DNA of 64,000 nt from UBA9732 sp963606545 (GCA_963606545.1 CAVCYP010000002.1:1-64000); one strand, 5' to 3'. Numbered from the stretch's first letter, positions 41,847 through 51,065 are shown. Numbers and translations are program-made. Notes: generated from the sequence alone by a model not told the origin.

Positions 41847-44450
41847 ATGAGTGAACAAGCAAATAATGCAAATAGCAACGTTGTTGTAAATAAGGCTCCC
41901 GCTCAGGATCAGGAGATTTCAATTCTTCAGCTCCTTTCAATTATCAGACACAGAAAGATTTGGGTTATCCTGTGGACCATTTTGGCCGTGGCCTTAGCGG
42001 TGGGTTATTTATACATTACAGTTCCAACCTATGAGGCAACCTCAACTGCCTTGGTGGACCCAATTTCTTCCAACGCCTCCTCAATTGAGAGTCTTCTTTC
42101 AAGTAGTACCTCATCTTCAAACATTTCAACTGAAGTTGAGCTGATTACCTCCAATAAGACTTTGAATAATGCTTTAGCCTTGCTGGATTTAACTTCTTAT
42201 TTGGATGATGAGGGCCTCCCTTACTCTGAAAAGGACTGGGAAAAAATAGATTTATCCAAGAAAGTTTCCGTTTCAACCGTCAATAGCACAAAGGTAGTTT
42301 CAATTACAGTCACAGACCAGAACCCTCAGTTCTGTGCTGATTATGCAAATGCAATTGCCCAGTCCTACACCTCTTTACTCACAGGAATTGCCAAGAACTC
42401 CAAGAGTGCTCAGCGCCAGTTCCTAGAAGAACAAATTCCTGTAACAGAAGACCTGCTGACCACCGCAACAGATGAGCTTGCTGCCTACCAGGAAACCAGT
42501 GGCGTCATCCAAATGACGGAAAAGAGCACAATTCTGACCAAGAGCATTGCCAACTACCAGATGATGACTGAGCCTCTGAAGCTCCAGCTCATTGAAGATG
42601 AGACTATAATTAATACGCTTTACGAACAGCTTGAAGGCCTTCCAACGCTTGCTCAGGTCTCTGAAAACGCTCAGGTCAAAGAGCTGCTAGAAGAGTACGA
42701 GGCCAACGACACAGAGCTGGTCATGTACGCAAACCTGGACGAAAACGCCAACGCCTCCCGTGTTTATGTGCTTGAGAGCGCCCTCTCTGCAAAAGAGAAG
42801 AGCCTTCTTGAGCTTGTAAACTCAATGGGTAGCACCACGTCCTCCTCCTATTCTAAGGCGATAACCGATTATTTATGTGTTAATTCCCAGATATCGGTTT
42901 TGGGGAAGATGGAGGAGATGGCTAACGAGGAGCTGGCTCAGTATCCGCAGATGGAGAGAGAGTTGCAGGAGCTTCAGCGCGATGTTGAGATTTATCAGTC
43001 GCTTTCGTTGAAGCTTAGGGAGATGCTAGAAGAGGCCAAGATGTTGGAGGCTGCCGTTGTGGGTAACGTGACGGTGGTGGATGTTGCAGAAGTGCCAACG
43101 GTGGCCGTAAAGCCAAGGAAGATGATGATTTTAGCGGCCAGTGTGGTGGTTGGAGCCGTCATTGGTGTTCTGTTTGCCTTCCTGCTTGCAATGCTGGATA
43201 ACACAATTCAGAGCGAAGACGATATCAAGCAGATTGTGGGCTCTTCAATTCCAATGCTTGGTTGGACCTACTACTTAAAGAGCATGCGCTCAGTTAAGCG
43301 GGAAGTGCCGGGCCTTGTGGTTCTGAATTCGCCAGATTCTATGTTTGCTGAACGCTTTGTTTCCATTGCAAATAATATTGTTTATTCCACCCCAAAGAAG
43401 GTTCAGGTGCTTTCCATCAACTCCACAGAGATGAACGAAGGCAAGACCAGCGTTGTGTGTAACGTTGCTGCCGCCTATGCAATGGCAGGCAAGAAGGTTC
43501 TAATCATTGATGCAGACTTCAGAAAACCAGCTATTGAGCACTTCTTTAACCTGATTCCATCTAAGTTGGGCTTGGTGGATGCCGTTATTGCTAACGTACC
43601 TCTTGAGCAGTGTATCATTAAAACAGTCAAGGAATTACCTAACTTGCACATTTTGCCACCAGGTCGTGGAACCCGTAATCCTAATGCACTTTATAGCTCG
43701 GCTGAATTTGCTGAGTTTCTGAAGAAGCTCAGAAGAGTTTATGATTACATTCTCATTGACTCTCCACCACTTTCTTACGGTTCAGAGTTCACAAATCTTG
43801 CTAAGAACCTTGATGGTTTTGTTCTTGATGTTAGAGCCGGGGTTTCAACCAAGAACGCTCTTTATAACTTTGCTCAGAGTTTGTGCTTCCTCCAGGTTCC
43901 TGTTCTTGGTTACATTCTCTATGGTGTTATTCCTTCTAACCACAGTGCTCACGGAATTGGTACTACTGGCTATTATGGTTATGGTGGATACTCCAGTTAC
44001 GGTAAGAATAAAAAGTATTATTACCAGAAGAAGAGTGCTGCAGATAATCTTTATGAGCAAGGCTCTGGTTCCTACAGACGTATTTATCAGAATGAATTGA
44101 AGATTCGTGAAAAGCATTATACAGAAAGAAAGGGCTTCCCAATGAAAAAAGCACAACTTGCTTATGCTGTGGGAGCCATTAAGGCTGAGGCNNNNNNNNN
44201 NNNNNNNNNNNNNNNNNNNNNNNNNNNNNNNNNNNNNNNNNNNNNNNNNNNNNNNNNNNNNNNNNNNNNNNNNNNNNNNNNNNNNNNNNNNNNNNNNNNN
44301 NNNNNNNNNNNNNNNNNNNNNNNNNNNNNNNNNNNNNNNNNNNNNNNNNNNNNNNNNNNNNNNNNNNNNNNNNNNNNNNNTAAGCCTGCGGATAAAACAA
44401 TGGACATGCTGAGCGAGATTGAAGCAGATTATCAAAAGAAAACAAAATAA
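41847..44450 (+). CDS. Wzz-type chain-length regulator fused to a bacterial tyrosine kinase (contains an assembly gap)
   Basis: Nominally 867 residues, of which 63 are unknown (gap at 44192-44380). A Wzz domain with two helices (about 35-56 and 427-449) encloses a coiled-coil periplasmic part. The BY-kinase domain follows, with Walker A (STEMNEGKTS), A' (VLIIDADFRKP) and B (YILIDSPP). A Tyr cluster (GYYGYGGYSSYGKNKKYYY) at about 710-730 is the autophosphorylation tail. Such proteins set chain length of exported polysaccharide and act with Wza-like proteins. The PHP-type phosphatase at 19948 is a candidate antagonist. The sequence after the gap (ending QKKTK) stays in frame only if the gap length is right. 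Confidence 0.8.
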   Translation: MSEQANNANSNVVVNKAPAQDQEISILQLLSIIRHRKIWVILWTILAVALAVGYLYITVPTYEATSTALVDPISSNASSIESLLSSSTSSSNISTEVELITSNKTLNNALALLDLTSYLDDEGLPYSEKDWEKIDLSKKVSVSTVNSTKVVSITVTDQNPQFCADYANAIAQSYTSLLTGIAKNSKSAQRQFLEEQIPVTEDLLTTATDELAAYQETSGVIQMTEKSTILTKSIANYQMMTEPLKLQLIEDETIINTLYEQLEGLPTLAQVSENAQVKELLEEYEANDTELVMYANLDENANASRVYVLESALSAKEKSLLELVNSMGSTTSSSYSKAITDYLCVNSQISVLGKMEEMANEELAQYPQMERELQELQRDVEIYQSLSLKLREMLEEAKMLEAAVVGNVTVVDVAEVPTVAVKPRKMMILAASVVVGAVIGVLFAFLLAMLDNTIQSEDDIKQIVGSSIPMLGWTYYLKSMRSVKREVPGLVVLNSPDSMFAERFVSIANNIVYSTPKKVQVLSINSTEMNEGKTSVVCNVAAAYAMAGKKVLIIDADFRKPAIEHFFNLIPSKLGLVDAVIANVPLEQCIIKTVKELPNLHILPPGRGTRNPNALYSSAEFAEFLKKLRRVYDYILIDSPPLSYGSEFTNLAKNLDGFVLDVRAGVSTKNALYNFAQSLCFLQVPVLGYILYGVIPSNHSAHGIGTTGYYGYGGYSSYGKNKKYYYQKKSAADNLYEQGSGSYRRIYQNELKIREKHYTERKGFPMKKAQLAYAVGAIKAEXXXXXXXXXXXXXXXXXXXXXXXXXXXXXXXXXXXXXXXXXXXXXXXXXXXXXXXXXXXXXXXXKPADKTMDMLSEIEADYQKKTK
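44192..44380. other. Assembly gap (189 N)
   Basis: Unsequenced stretch inside the BY-kinase gene; 189 is a multiple of three, so the frame passes through, but the true length is unknown. The gene could equally be two genes, with a new start at MKKAQLAYAV before the gap. Confidence 0.98.
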
Positions 44451-44472
44451 CATTTTATAGTGAGGAGTTTCG

Positions 44473-45924
44473 ATGGATTTTTTTGGGAAACTCAAGGAAA
44501 CTTTAACTTCTGTCCTTCCTATTGTGGGGGTCGTCTTAATCCTCAACTTCACCATTGCTCCGCTAGGTGAAAGTCTCTTGCCCTTCTTGCTGGGAGCTGT
44601 GCTCTTAGTACTTGGACTCTCCCTGTTCCTTGCCGGTACTGACATTGGTATGGTTCCAATTGGCGAGAAACTTGGATCTGTTCTGGCTCATAGACGCAAC
44701 GTCTCCCTCATGCTGGTAATTGGCTTTGTGATTGGCTTCTGCGTCACTCTAGCTGAGCCCGATGTCACCGTCCTTGCCTCTCAGGTTCATAGCCTAAATC
44801 CTGCAATTAACCAACAATTTTTGGTGGTTATGATTGCACTAGGCCTTGGAATTTTTGTTGACATTGGACTTTTGAGAATTTTCAAACAATATCCACTTAA
44901 GTGGGTTCTCATTGCATTTTATTTGATAGTGTTTGGGCTAGTGGCTATCGCTGGACAGTCAATGGCCTCAATTGCCTTTGATGCAAGTGGTGCAACAACA
45001 GGCCCTCTTGCTGTTCCTTTCTTACTTGCTCTTGGCTTAGGTGTCTCCAGTGCCACCAAGGAAGGAGGGGACAGCAGCTTTGGACTTACTGGGGTTGCTT
45101 CCATTGGTCCAATTTTGGCCGTTGCCGCCATGGCAATTCTTTCTGGAGGTTCTTCAAGTGGGGCAGTTGAGTCTTCCACTTCCTCTGAGGCTTTAAGCTT
45201 TTGGGCTATTTTGCTAGAGAAGGTAGAAAGCACAGCCCTGGGCTTTGGCCCTCTTGCCGGAATAATTATAGTACTTCAGATTGTGCTGTTGCATTTTCCA
45301 GCTGTCAAATTCAGGAAAATCGTTTTTGGTATTATCTATAGCTTCATAGGAATAGTGGTTTTCCTGACTGGCGTTGATTACGGCTTTGTAAGTGTTGGAA
45401 GGCAGCTGGGCCAAGTGATATCGGCTAACTATCCAGGCGTAATCATTCCGCTGGCTTTGGTGCTGGGCGGAATAGTTGTGTGCGCAGAGCCGGCTGTGTG
45501 GGTCTTGAAGAACCAGGTTGAAACGGTTACTGCAGGCAGAATCAAGGGCTCGCTTGTTATGGGCTTCTTGTGTATTGGCGTTGCAGGCGCAGTTGCTTTG
45601 GCTATGGTTAGAATCATGTTCCAGATTAACTATCTGTGGTTTGTGTTCATTGGGGTTGGGCTTTCTCTGGTGCTGACGCTGTTCTCTCCGCCACTGTTTA
45701 CCGGTATTGCTTTTGACTCGGGCGGTGTTGCCAGTGGTCCAATGAGTACAACGTTTTTGTTGTCGTTTGCGTTGGGAGTATCGGGGTCAGCTGAGCTGGG
45801 TTTTGGACTGGTTGGGTTGATTGCTATTTCCCCGCTGATTGCAATTCAGATTCTTGGAATCATATTCAGAGTTAAGGAGAACAAAGCTAAAAAGGAGGCA
45901 AAGAATGTTAGTTCTACAAAATAA
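44473..45924 (+). CDS. DUF1538-family membrane protein
   Basis: 483 residues with about 12 hydrophobic helices and an internal duplication. Each half has a motif of the form LFLAGTDIGMVPIGEKLGS (first) or FLTGVDYGFVSVGRQLGQ (second), followed by AEP and a Gly/Ser-rich loop (FDASGATTGPLAVPFLLALGLGVS, FDSGGVASGPMSTTFLLSFALG). This matches DUF1538, a two-repeat transporter-like family of unknown substrate. A PII-like regulator gene overlaps its end by 20 nt, suggesting control of transport by energy or nitrogen status. SD GAGGAG before the ATG. Confidence 0.9.
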   Translation: MDFFGKLKETLTSVLPIVGVVLILNFTIAPLGESLLPFLLGAVLLVLGLSLFLAGTDIGMVPIGEKLGSVLAHRRNVSLMLVIGFVIGFCVTLAEPDVTVLASQVHSLNPAINQQFLVVMIALGLGIFVDIGLLRIFKQYPLKWVLIAFYLIVFGLVAIAGQSMASIAFDASGATTGPLAVPFLLALGLGVSSATKEGGDSSFGLTGVASIGPILAVAAMAILSGGSSSGAVESSTSSEALSFWAILLEKVESTALGFGPLAGIIIVLQIVLLHFPAVKFRKIVFGIIYSFIGIVVFLTGVDYGFVSVGRQLGQVISANYPGVIIPLALVLGGIVVCAEPAVWVLKNQVETVTAGRIKGSLVMGFLCIGVAGAVALAMVRIMFQINYLWFVFIGVGLSLVLTLFSPPLFTGIAFDSGGVASGPMSTTFLLSFALGVSGSAELGFGLVGLIAISPLIAIQILGIIFRVKENKAKKEAKNVSSTK

Positions 45925-46507
45925 CCTTTTGATTGCTATTTTAAACCGTGGGCATGCAGAGCGTTTCTTTGCAATTGCAAGAAAGGAAGGCGCAGGCGGT
46001 GGAACCATCATTCCGGCCAAGGGTACTGCTTCCAATGCTATTTTAGCTGCCTTGGGCCTTGGCGATACCTCCAAGGAAATTGTTTTGATTTTGCTAGATG
46101 ATAAGCTTGCTCACAACATTATGAATTCAGTTCATAAAGAAGATAAAATCCAAGGGGTTGTGGCCCTGCTTGGTGAAGAGGAGAATAACATGGACAACAA
46201 GTGGAAGATGATTACAATTATTGTCAATAAAGGATATGCAGATGACATCATGGATGCCGCTCGTAAAGCTGGGGCCACAGGTGGAACCGTCACTCACGCA
46301 AGAGGAACTGGAACTGCTGAGGATGCTCACTTCCTTGGTGTAACAATAGTCCCAGAGAAGGAAATGATAATGATTTTATCGGAGTCAGATAAGACTCAGG
46401 CCATTGTTGATGCCGTTTCTTCTCTCAAGTGCCTTGATGAACCGGGCATTGGAATCATCTATACTCAGGATGTTAAAGAGTTCAAAAATTTGAATCCAAA
46501 GAAGTGA
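45905..46507 (+). CDS. Tandem PII-like (GlnB-fold) regulatory protein
   Basis: 200 residues made of two GlnB-like halves (about 1-97 and 98-200). Each starts with a strand like LLIAILNRGHAERF or ITIIVNKGYADDI, has a Gly-rich loop (GAGGGTIIPAKGT, GATGGTVTHARGT) and a later conserved strand (KEIVLILLDD, KEMIMILSES). This matches PII-like proteins encoded next to DUF1538 transporters. The loop is shorter than in GlnB, and the Tyr used for uridylylation is not seen. It likely binds a nucleotide and regulates the transporter. The start at 45905 follows AAGGAGG within the DUF1538 gene. The stop lies in a 15-bp tandem repeat. Confidence 0.82.
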   Translation: MLVLQNNLLIAILNRGHAERFFAIARKEGAGGGTIIPAKGTASNAILAALGLGDTSKEIVLILLDDKLAHNIMNSVHKEDKIQGVVALLGEEENNMDNKWKMITIIVNKGYADDIMDAARKAGATGGTVTHARGTGTAEDAHFLGVTIVPEKEMIMILSESDKTQAIVDAVSSLKCLDEPGIGIIYTQDVKEFKNLNPKK

Positions 46508-46571
46508 GTTTTAAAGAAGAGGGTTCTAAAGAAGAGATCTCTAAAGAAGAGATCTTTAAAGAAGAGGGTTG
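46497..46571 (+). repeat. 15-bp tandem repeat spanning the PII-gene stop codon
   Basis: Five units: CAAAGAAGTGAGTTT (46497-46511, containing the TGA stop), TAAAGAAGAGGGTTC (46512-46526), TAAAGAAGAGATCTC (46527-46541), TAAAGAAGAGATCTT (46542-46556), TAAAGAAGAGGGTTG (46557-46571). The gene's own last bases are the first unit. Confidence 0.88.
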
Positions 46572-46587
46572 GCTTGTTGGAGGCTAA

Positions 46588-47853
46588 ATGATTAGGTTAC
46601 TTGAGGGCAAAGAGAAGAATTTGTTAAAGCACCATCCTTGGGTGTTTTCTGGTGCGCTGGATTTGTCCACAGTTGACGGCCCTGAGGCTGGGGCTGCTGG
46701 TGCTGGCGTGGCTGCGGGTGCTCTTACTGCTGGCGTGCAGCGGGTTGAGTCCGCTGATGGACGCTTTGTAGCTTGGGGCTACTATGACAAAGATAGCCAC
46801 ATTCCGTTACGGCTGCTCTCTTGGGATGAGAAAGAAATTCCAGATGACACTTGGTGGATTAACAAGGTTCGCCAGTCCGTACTGCGCAGAAAAATGTTTT
46901 TCCAAGACATGAGCTCAGGCACCAACGTCTTTAGAATCATTCATGGCGAGGCAGACCTACTTCCAGGCCTTGTTGCAGACGTTTATGGCAAGATGATTCG
47001 CATCATCATAAGCGCCCGCGTTGCTTGGGCTATGCGGGAGCTTGTTGTTGAAGCTCTAGAAACAATGCTTCACCCTCAAATGATTATTTTAAACACAGAC
47101 GCAGCCTTCTGCGCCATTGAAAAGCTCCACGAAGTCACTGAGTACTACAAAGAAGGAGAGCGCTTTACTCCAACTGAAAAGTTTGATGAAATCCGCATTC
47201 GCGAAGATGGCCTCTATTACGGCCTCATTCCCGGTTCTGGCCAAAAGAGTGGCTTTTACTGTGACCAGAGAGAAAACCGCAAAAGAGTCGAAAACTACGT
47301 CAAGGACGCCGTAGTCTTTGATGGCTGTTGCTACACCGGTGGCTTCACCCTTCACGCCCTACGTGGGCTCTGTAAACGAGTAGACTCCTTTGACAGCTCT
47401 TCTGATGCTATCCACCGCCTAATTTCTAACGTTAAGCTCAACGTGGAACTTGGCGTCTTGCCTGCTTCTTGCCTAGATAAGGTCACCGCCACCAAAGCCG
47501 ATATCTTTGAAACTCTCAGAACGATACCCAAAAACGAGTATGACTTAATGATTTTGGACCCACCAAAGCTTGCACAGACCATCAAATCTCTTGATAGTGC
47601 CAAGAAAGCTTACAAGGATTTGAACCGTCTTGCCATGGAAAAAATCAAAAATAACGGCATTTTGGTAACCTGTTCCTGCTCTGGATCTCTCAAGCGGGAA
47701 GACTTCAGAACGGTCCTTGCCTGGAGCGCCAAAGATGCTGGAGTGGAGGTTCAAATCCTTGAAACCCTTGGGCAAGCCCTTGACCACCCAATCAGGCTCT
47801 CTTTCCCAGAAAGTGAATATTTAAAAGTTTATATTCTCAGGGTAATTAAATAG
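46588..47853 (+). CDS. RlmI-like 23S rRNA (cytosine-5) methyltransferase
   Basis: 421 residues. An N-terminal PUA domain (RLLEGKEKNLLKHHPWVFSGAL) and the EEHEE region precede the Rossmann-fold methyltransferase domain, which has the SAM motif VFDGCCYTGGFTLHA, motif IV LDPPKLA and motif VI VTCSCSG with the catalytic Cys. This is the RlmI class that makes m5C1962. The PUA domain is interrupted by a low-complexity Ala/Gly/Val insertion (GPEAGAAGAGVAAGALTAGVQ, about residues 31-51). Start follows TTGGAGG. The upstream region is the 15-bp tandem repeat. Confidence 0.87.
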   Translation: MIRLLEGKEKNLLKHHPWVFSGALDLSTVDGPEAGAAGAGVAAGALTAGVQRVESADGRFVAWGYYDKDSHIPLRLLSWDEKEIPDDTWWINKVRQSVLRRKMFFQDMSSGTNVFRIIHGEADLLPGLVADVYGKMIRIIISARVAWAMRELVVEALETMLHPQMIILNTDAAFCAIEKLHEVTEYYKEGERFTPTEKFDEIRIREDGLYYGLIPGSGQKSGFYCDQRENRKRVENYVKDAVVFDGCCYTGGFTLHALRGLCKRVDSFDSSSDAIHRLISNVKLNVELGVLPASCLDKVTATKADIFETLRTIPKNEYDLMILDPPKLAQTIKSLDSAKKAYKDLNRLAMEKIKNNGILVTCSCSGSLKREDFRTVLAWSAKDAGVEVQILETLGQALDHPIRLSFPESEYLKVYILRVIK

Positions 47854-47931
47854 GGTTTATCCTTGCCAAATCTTTTTGTAAGTATTACTTTATGTGTGTC
47901 ATTTCCATGATACTTAAGAGGAGAATGTACT

Positions 47932-48930
47932 ATGACATTTGCAGAGAAAATGAAGGCCAAGGCTATTGCAGCAAAAAAAGCCCTAGTTCTTCCAGAAGGT
48001 TTAGAGCCTAGAACCGTTAAAGCAGCAAGAATTATTCTTGATGAAGGAATTGCAACTTCCGTGACCTTGCTTGGAAATCCAGAGGAAGTCAAAGCCAATG
48101 CTAAGAACCTTGGTGTTGATCTCACCGGCATTGCAATTATCGATCCAGTTACAAGTGAAAAGAGACAGGCTTACGCCAACGAATATTACGAACTCAGAAA
48201 AGCAAAGGGCATGACCCCAGAACAGGCTTATGACCTTATTGTTGCTCCTCTCAGATGGGGTGCAATGATGACAAGACTTCATGATGCAGATGCAATGGTT
48301 GCTGGTGCAGAGAACACAACAGGTAACGTACTTCTTGCTTCTTTCCAGATTATTAAATGCAAACCAGGCATCAAGAGTGCTTCTTCTTGCTTTGTCATGG
48401 CAACAGACAAGACTCAGTATGGCATCAATGGTTCATTTATTTTTGCTGACTGTGCAACAATTCCTAACCCAACAGCAGAACAGCTTGCAGAAATTGCTGA
48501 AGCTTCAGCCCAGTCTTGCAAGACCTTCCTTGATGCAGAACCAGTTGTTGCAATGCTTTCCTACTCAACAAAGGGAAGCGCAAAGGGAGACCTTGTTGAC
48601 AAGGTTGTTCAAGCAACAGAATTGGTTAAGGCAAAGTGCCCAGACCTCAAGATTGATGGTGAGCTTCAGCTTGATGCTTCAATTGTTGACTCCGTTGCAA
48701 AACAGAAGGCTCCAGGTTCAGAAGTTGCTGGCCACGCCAACGTCCTTGTTTTCCCAGACCTTCAGGCTGGAAACATTGGTTACAAGCTTGTTCAGCGCCT
48801 TGCTGGTGCTCAGGCCTACGGCCCAATCCTTCAGGGCTTTGCTAGACCAGTGTCTGACCTCTCAAGAGGTTGCAGCGTAGAAGACATTGTTGTAACAGCA
48901 TCTATCACCCTTGCACAGGCTGCTTGCTAA
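47932..48930 (+). CDS. pta: Phosphate acetyltransferase
   Basis: 332 residues, the short form without the N-terminal regulatory domain. Family motifs include [15 protein letters not shown], the CoA-binding [16 protein letters not shown], and the C-terminal [35 protein letters not shown], the phosphotransacetylase hallmark. It interconverts acetyl-CoA and acetyl phosphate. The acetate kinase partner is not in the window. A strong SD (AGAGGAG) precedes the ATG, and a terminator (48960-48991) follows. The codon choice (CTT, GCA, AAG) is that of a highly expressed gene. Its stop is part of a 13-bp duplication. Confidence 0.95.
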   Translation: MTFAEKMKAKAIAAKKALVLPEGLEPRTVKAARIILDEGIATSVTLLGNPEEVKANAKNLGVDLTGIAIIDPVTSEKRQAYANEYYELRKAKGMTPEQAYDLIVAPLRWGAMMTRLHDADAMVAGAENTTGNVLLASFQIIKCKPGIKSASSCFVMATDKTQYGINGSFIFADCATIPNPTAEQLAEIAEASAQSCKTFLDAEPVVAMLSYSTKGSAKGDLVDKVVQATELVKAKCPDLKIDGELQLDASIVDSVAKQKAPGSEVAGHANVLVFPDLQAGNIGYKLVQRLAGAQAYGPILQGFARPVSDLSRGCSVEDIVVTASITLAQAAC

Positions 48931-48949
48931 GCTTGATTGCTAAGTTTTA
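48924..48949 (+). repeat. 13-bp duplication at the pta stop codon
   Basis: TTGCTAAGCTTGA (48924-48936, containing stop TAA) and TTGCTAAGTTTTA (48937-48949) match at 11 of 13 bases. It sits between the gene and its terminator. Confidence 0.6.
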
Positions 48950-48959
48950 AGAGCTTTAT

Positions 48960-48991
48960 GGGCTACTAGGATTTCTAGTGGCCCTTTTTTT
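48960..48991 (+). terminator. Intrinsic terminator of pta
   Basis: GGGCTACTAG (48960-48969), loop GATTT, CTAGTGGCCC (48975-48984), one wobble pair, followed by seven T. Confidence 0.88.
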
Positions 48992-49069
48992 AACTTTCTA
49001 TACTGGTGAAATTACGGCATTTCTCCGGTTTTCGCAAAAAAATTAACTGAATTACACTTCAAGACAAAA

Positions 49070-49120
49070 TGGAACATTGTTCCACTTTTTGTTGACCAGA
49101 GCAAAATACCGGTCTATAAT
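49070..49120 (+). promoter_or_regulatory. Operator and promoter of the kdgK-eda-iclR operon
   Basis: The palindrome TGGAACATTGTTCCA (49070-49084) has perfect 7-bp arms around one T and resembles IclR/KdgR-type operators. Eight bp downstream lies TTGACC (49092-49097), then a 17-nt spacer and TATAAT (49115-49120). The leader of about 17 nt carries AAAGGGG. The likely regulator is the IclR protein encoded third in the operon. Confidence 0.75.
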
Positions 49121-49143
49121 TTATACCAAAGGGGTTTAAGATT

Positions 49144-50172
49144 ATGAAGTATGTTACCTTTGGTGAAATAATGTTGCGCTTAAAGAGTCCAGGAAATGAG
49201 CGCTTTTTCCAGAGTCCTGTCTTGGAAGCAACCTTTGGTGGTGGCGAGGCCAACGTTGCAGTATCGCTCTCAATTTTGGGCGAGCATTGCTATTTTGTCA
49301 GTGCTTTACCAGCTAATGCAATTGGTGAAGCTGCGCTAGCTGAGCTGAGAAAACATGGGGTGGATACTTCCTATATTAATATAAAAAAGGATGGCAGACT
49401 TGGCGTTTACTATCTTGAAACGGGTGCAGATCAGAGACCTAGCCTTGTAGTTTATGACAGAGCAGAAAGTTGTATTGCCACTTCTAAGCCGGAAGAATTT
49501 GACTTTGCAAAAATTATGGACAAAGCCACTTGGTTCCATATCACAGGCATTACACCAGCTGTAAGTCAGGCTTGTGCAGACTGTGCTTTGGAAGCTGTTA
49601 AGGCAGCAAGAAAAGCCGGAGCGAGGGTCTCAATTGACCTTAACTATAGAAAAAAACTATGGAAGTATGGAAAACAGGCCATTGATGTAATGCGGGAGCT
49701 CACAAAGTATGCTAACGTAATCATTGCAAATGAAGAGGATATTCAGAAGTGTCTTGGCATTGAGGCTCCAGTTGATGTCACAAGTGGAAACATCAACAAA
49801 GAGGCTTACAAGGTACTCACAGATGAAGTCAAACGTCAGTTCCCAAATGTAGAGCAGGTTGCCGTAAGTCTCAGAGAATCTCACACTGCAGATTACAACG
49901 GCTGGGGGGCAGCCCTTAATGGAAAGACCGGTTTTTATCTTTCAAGACATTATGAAATTACAGACATCATTGACAGAGTAGGTGGTGGTGACAGCTTTGC
50001 AGCTGGCATTATCTACGGTCTTTCCCATTTTGAGGATGAGCAATATGCCTTGAACTTTGCCGTAGCGGCATCGGCCTTAAAGCATACAATCCCTGGCGAT
50101 TTCAATTTGACAAGGCTCAGCGAGATTGAGAATTTGGCTAAGGGCGACGGCAGCGGAAGAGTTCAGCGCTGA
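49144..50172 (+). CDS. kdgK: 2-keto-3-deoxygluconate kinase (PfkB family)
   Basis: 342 residues. PfkB sugar-kinase features: N-terminal [11 protein letters not shown], substrate region [17 protein letters not shown], and the C-terminal catalytic motif [17 protein letters not shown] with the general-base Asp. Adjacency to KDPG aldolase and an IclR regulator supports 2-keto-3-deoxygluconate as substrate (KDG to KDPG). It lies in the uronate/pectin branch leading into Entner-Doudoroff. SD AAAGGGG. The aldolase gene starts 11 nt downstream. Confidence 0.9.
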   Translation: MKYVTFGEIMLRLKSPGNERFFQSPVLEATFGGGEANVAVSLSILGEHCYFVSALPANAIGEAALAELRKHGVDTSYINIKKDGRLGVYYLETGADQRPSLVVYDRAESCIATSKPEEFDFAKIMDKATWFHITGITPAVSQACADCALEAVKAARKAGARVSIDLNYRKKLWKYGKQAIDVMRELTKYANVIIANEEDIQKCLGIEAPVDVTSGNINKEAYKVLTDEVKRQFPNVEQVAVSLRESHTADYNGWGAALNGKTGFYLSRHYEITDIIDRVGGGDSFAAGIIYGLSHFEDEQYALNFAVAASALKHTIPGDFNLTRLSEIENLAKGDGSGRVQR

Positions 50173-50183
50173 CAGGAGAAAGC

Positions 50184-51065
50184 ATGCAAGACATTTTAAA
50201 GAAAATAGGGAACATTGGAATTGTTCCAGTTGTAGTGATAAAGGATGCAAATAAGGCGGTTGGCCTAGCAAAAGCCCTTCTTGAGGGGGGTGTCCCTTGC
50301 GCAGAAGTTACGTTTAGAACAAGTGCCGCAAAGGAAGCCATCCAGAAGATGAGCCAAGCTTACCCTGAGTTGATTCTAGGAGCTGGCACAATTCTGACGC
50401 CTCAGCAAGCGCAGGATGCAGTTCAAGCTGGCGCAAAGTTTCTTGTTTCACCGGGTTATGACCAAAAGCTGGTCGATTGGTGCCAAGAAAATAACGTGCC
50501 TTATGTGCCAGGCGTTTGCACTGCAAGTGAGGTCCAGGTGGCAGTTGCCAACGGTTTTGAAGTTTTGAAGTTCTTCCCCGCTGAAGCTGCTGGTGGCGTG
50601 AATATGATTAAAAACCTCTGCGGGCCTTTCCCTCAGGTTAAGTTTATGACAACTGGAGGCATCTCCAACGACAACATTGAGCCCTACGCCAAAAGCCCAA
50701 ACGTACTTGCCGTGGGTGGCTCTTGGATGGTCAAAGCAGACCTCATTGAAGAGCAGAACTGGGACACCATCAAAGCCAAATGCCATGAAGCGGTCAGCGC
50801 AATGCACGGTTTTGCCTTCAAAGGCCTAGAAGTTTCCTGCGCACCAGAGCAAGCGCAAAACCTCAAAACCCAACTAGCCCCATTTGGCCTTGCCAGCGGC
50901 ACCTCTTCCCCTAAGCCCGATATTTATATAAACTCAAATGCGGAAAAAGGGGCAAAGTTCATTATCTCCACTTACAATCTTGAAAGATCAAAATCATACT
51001 TAAATGACTATGGGTATGCTTTAAAGTGTGGAAATTATGACCTTGTTTTAGTACAAACTAAGTAA
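50184..51065 (+). CDS. eda: KDPG/KHG aldolase with C-terminal extension
   Basis: 293 residues. Residues 1-210 are a complete KDPG aldolase: catalytic Glu in AEVTFRT, GAGTIL, LVSPG and the Schiff-base Lys in VLKFFPAEAAGG. Ordinary Eda is about 210 residues. The remaining 80 residues (from MHGFAFKGLEVSC to the end) are an extra domain with a central KGAKFIIST and terminal YDLVLVQTK. It may be a half-module of the vicinal-oxygen-chelate type, but I cannot name it. It cleaves KDPG to pyruvate and glyceraldehyde-3-phosphate. SD CAGGAGAAAGC. Confidence 0.9.
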   Translation: MQDILKKIGNIGIVPVVVIKDANKAVGLAKALLEGGVPCAEVTFRTSAAKEAIQKMSQAYPELILGAGTILTPQQAQDAVQAGAKFLVSPGYDQKLVDWCQENNVPYVPGVCTASEVQVAVANGFEVLKFFPAEAAGGVNMIKNLCGPFPQVKFMTTGGISNDNIEPYAKSPNVLAVGGSWMVKADLIEEQNWDTIKAKCHEAVSAMHGFAFKGLEVSCAPEQAQNLKTQLAPFGLASGTSSPKPDIYINSNAEKGAKFIISTYNLERSKSYLNDYGYALKCGNYDLVLVQTK

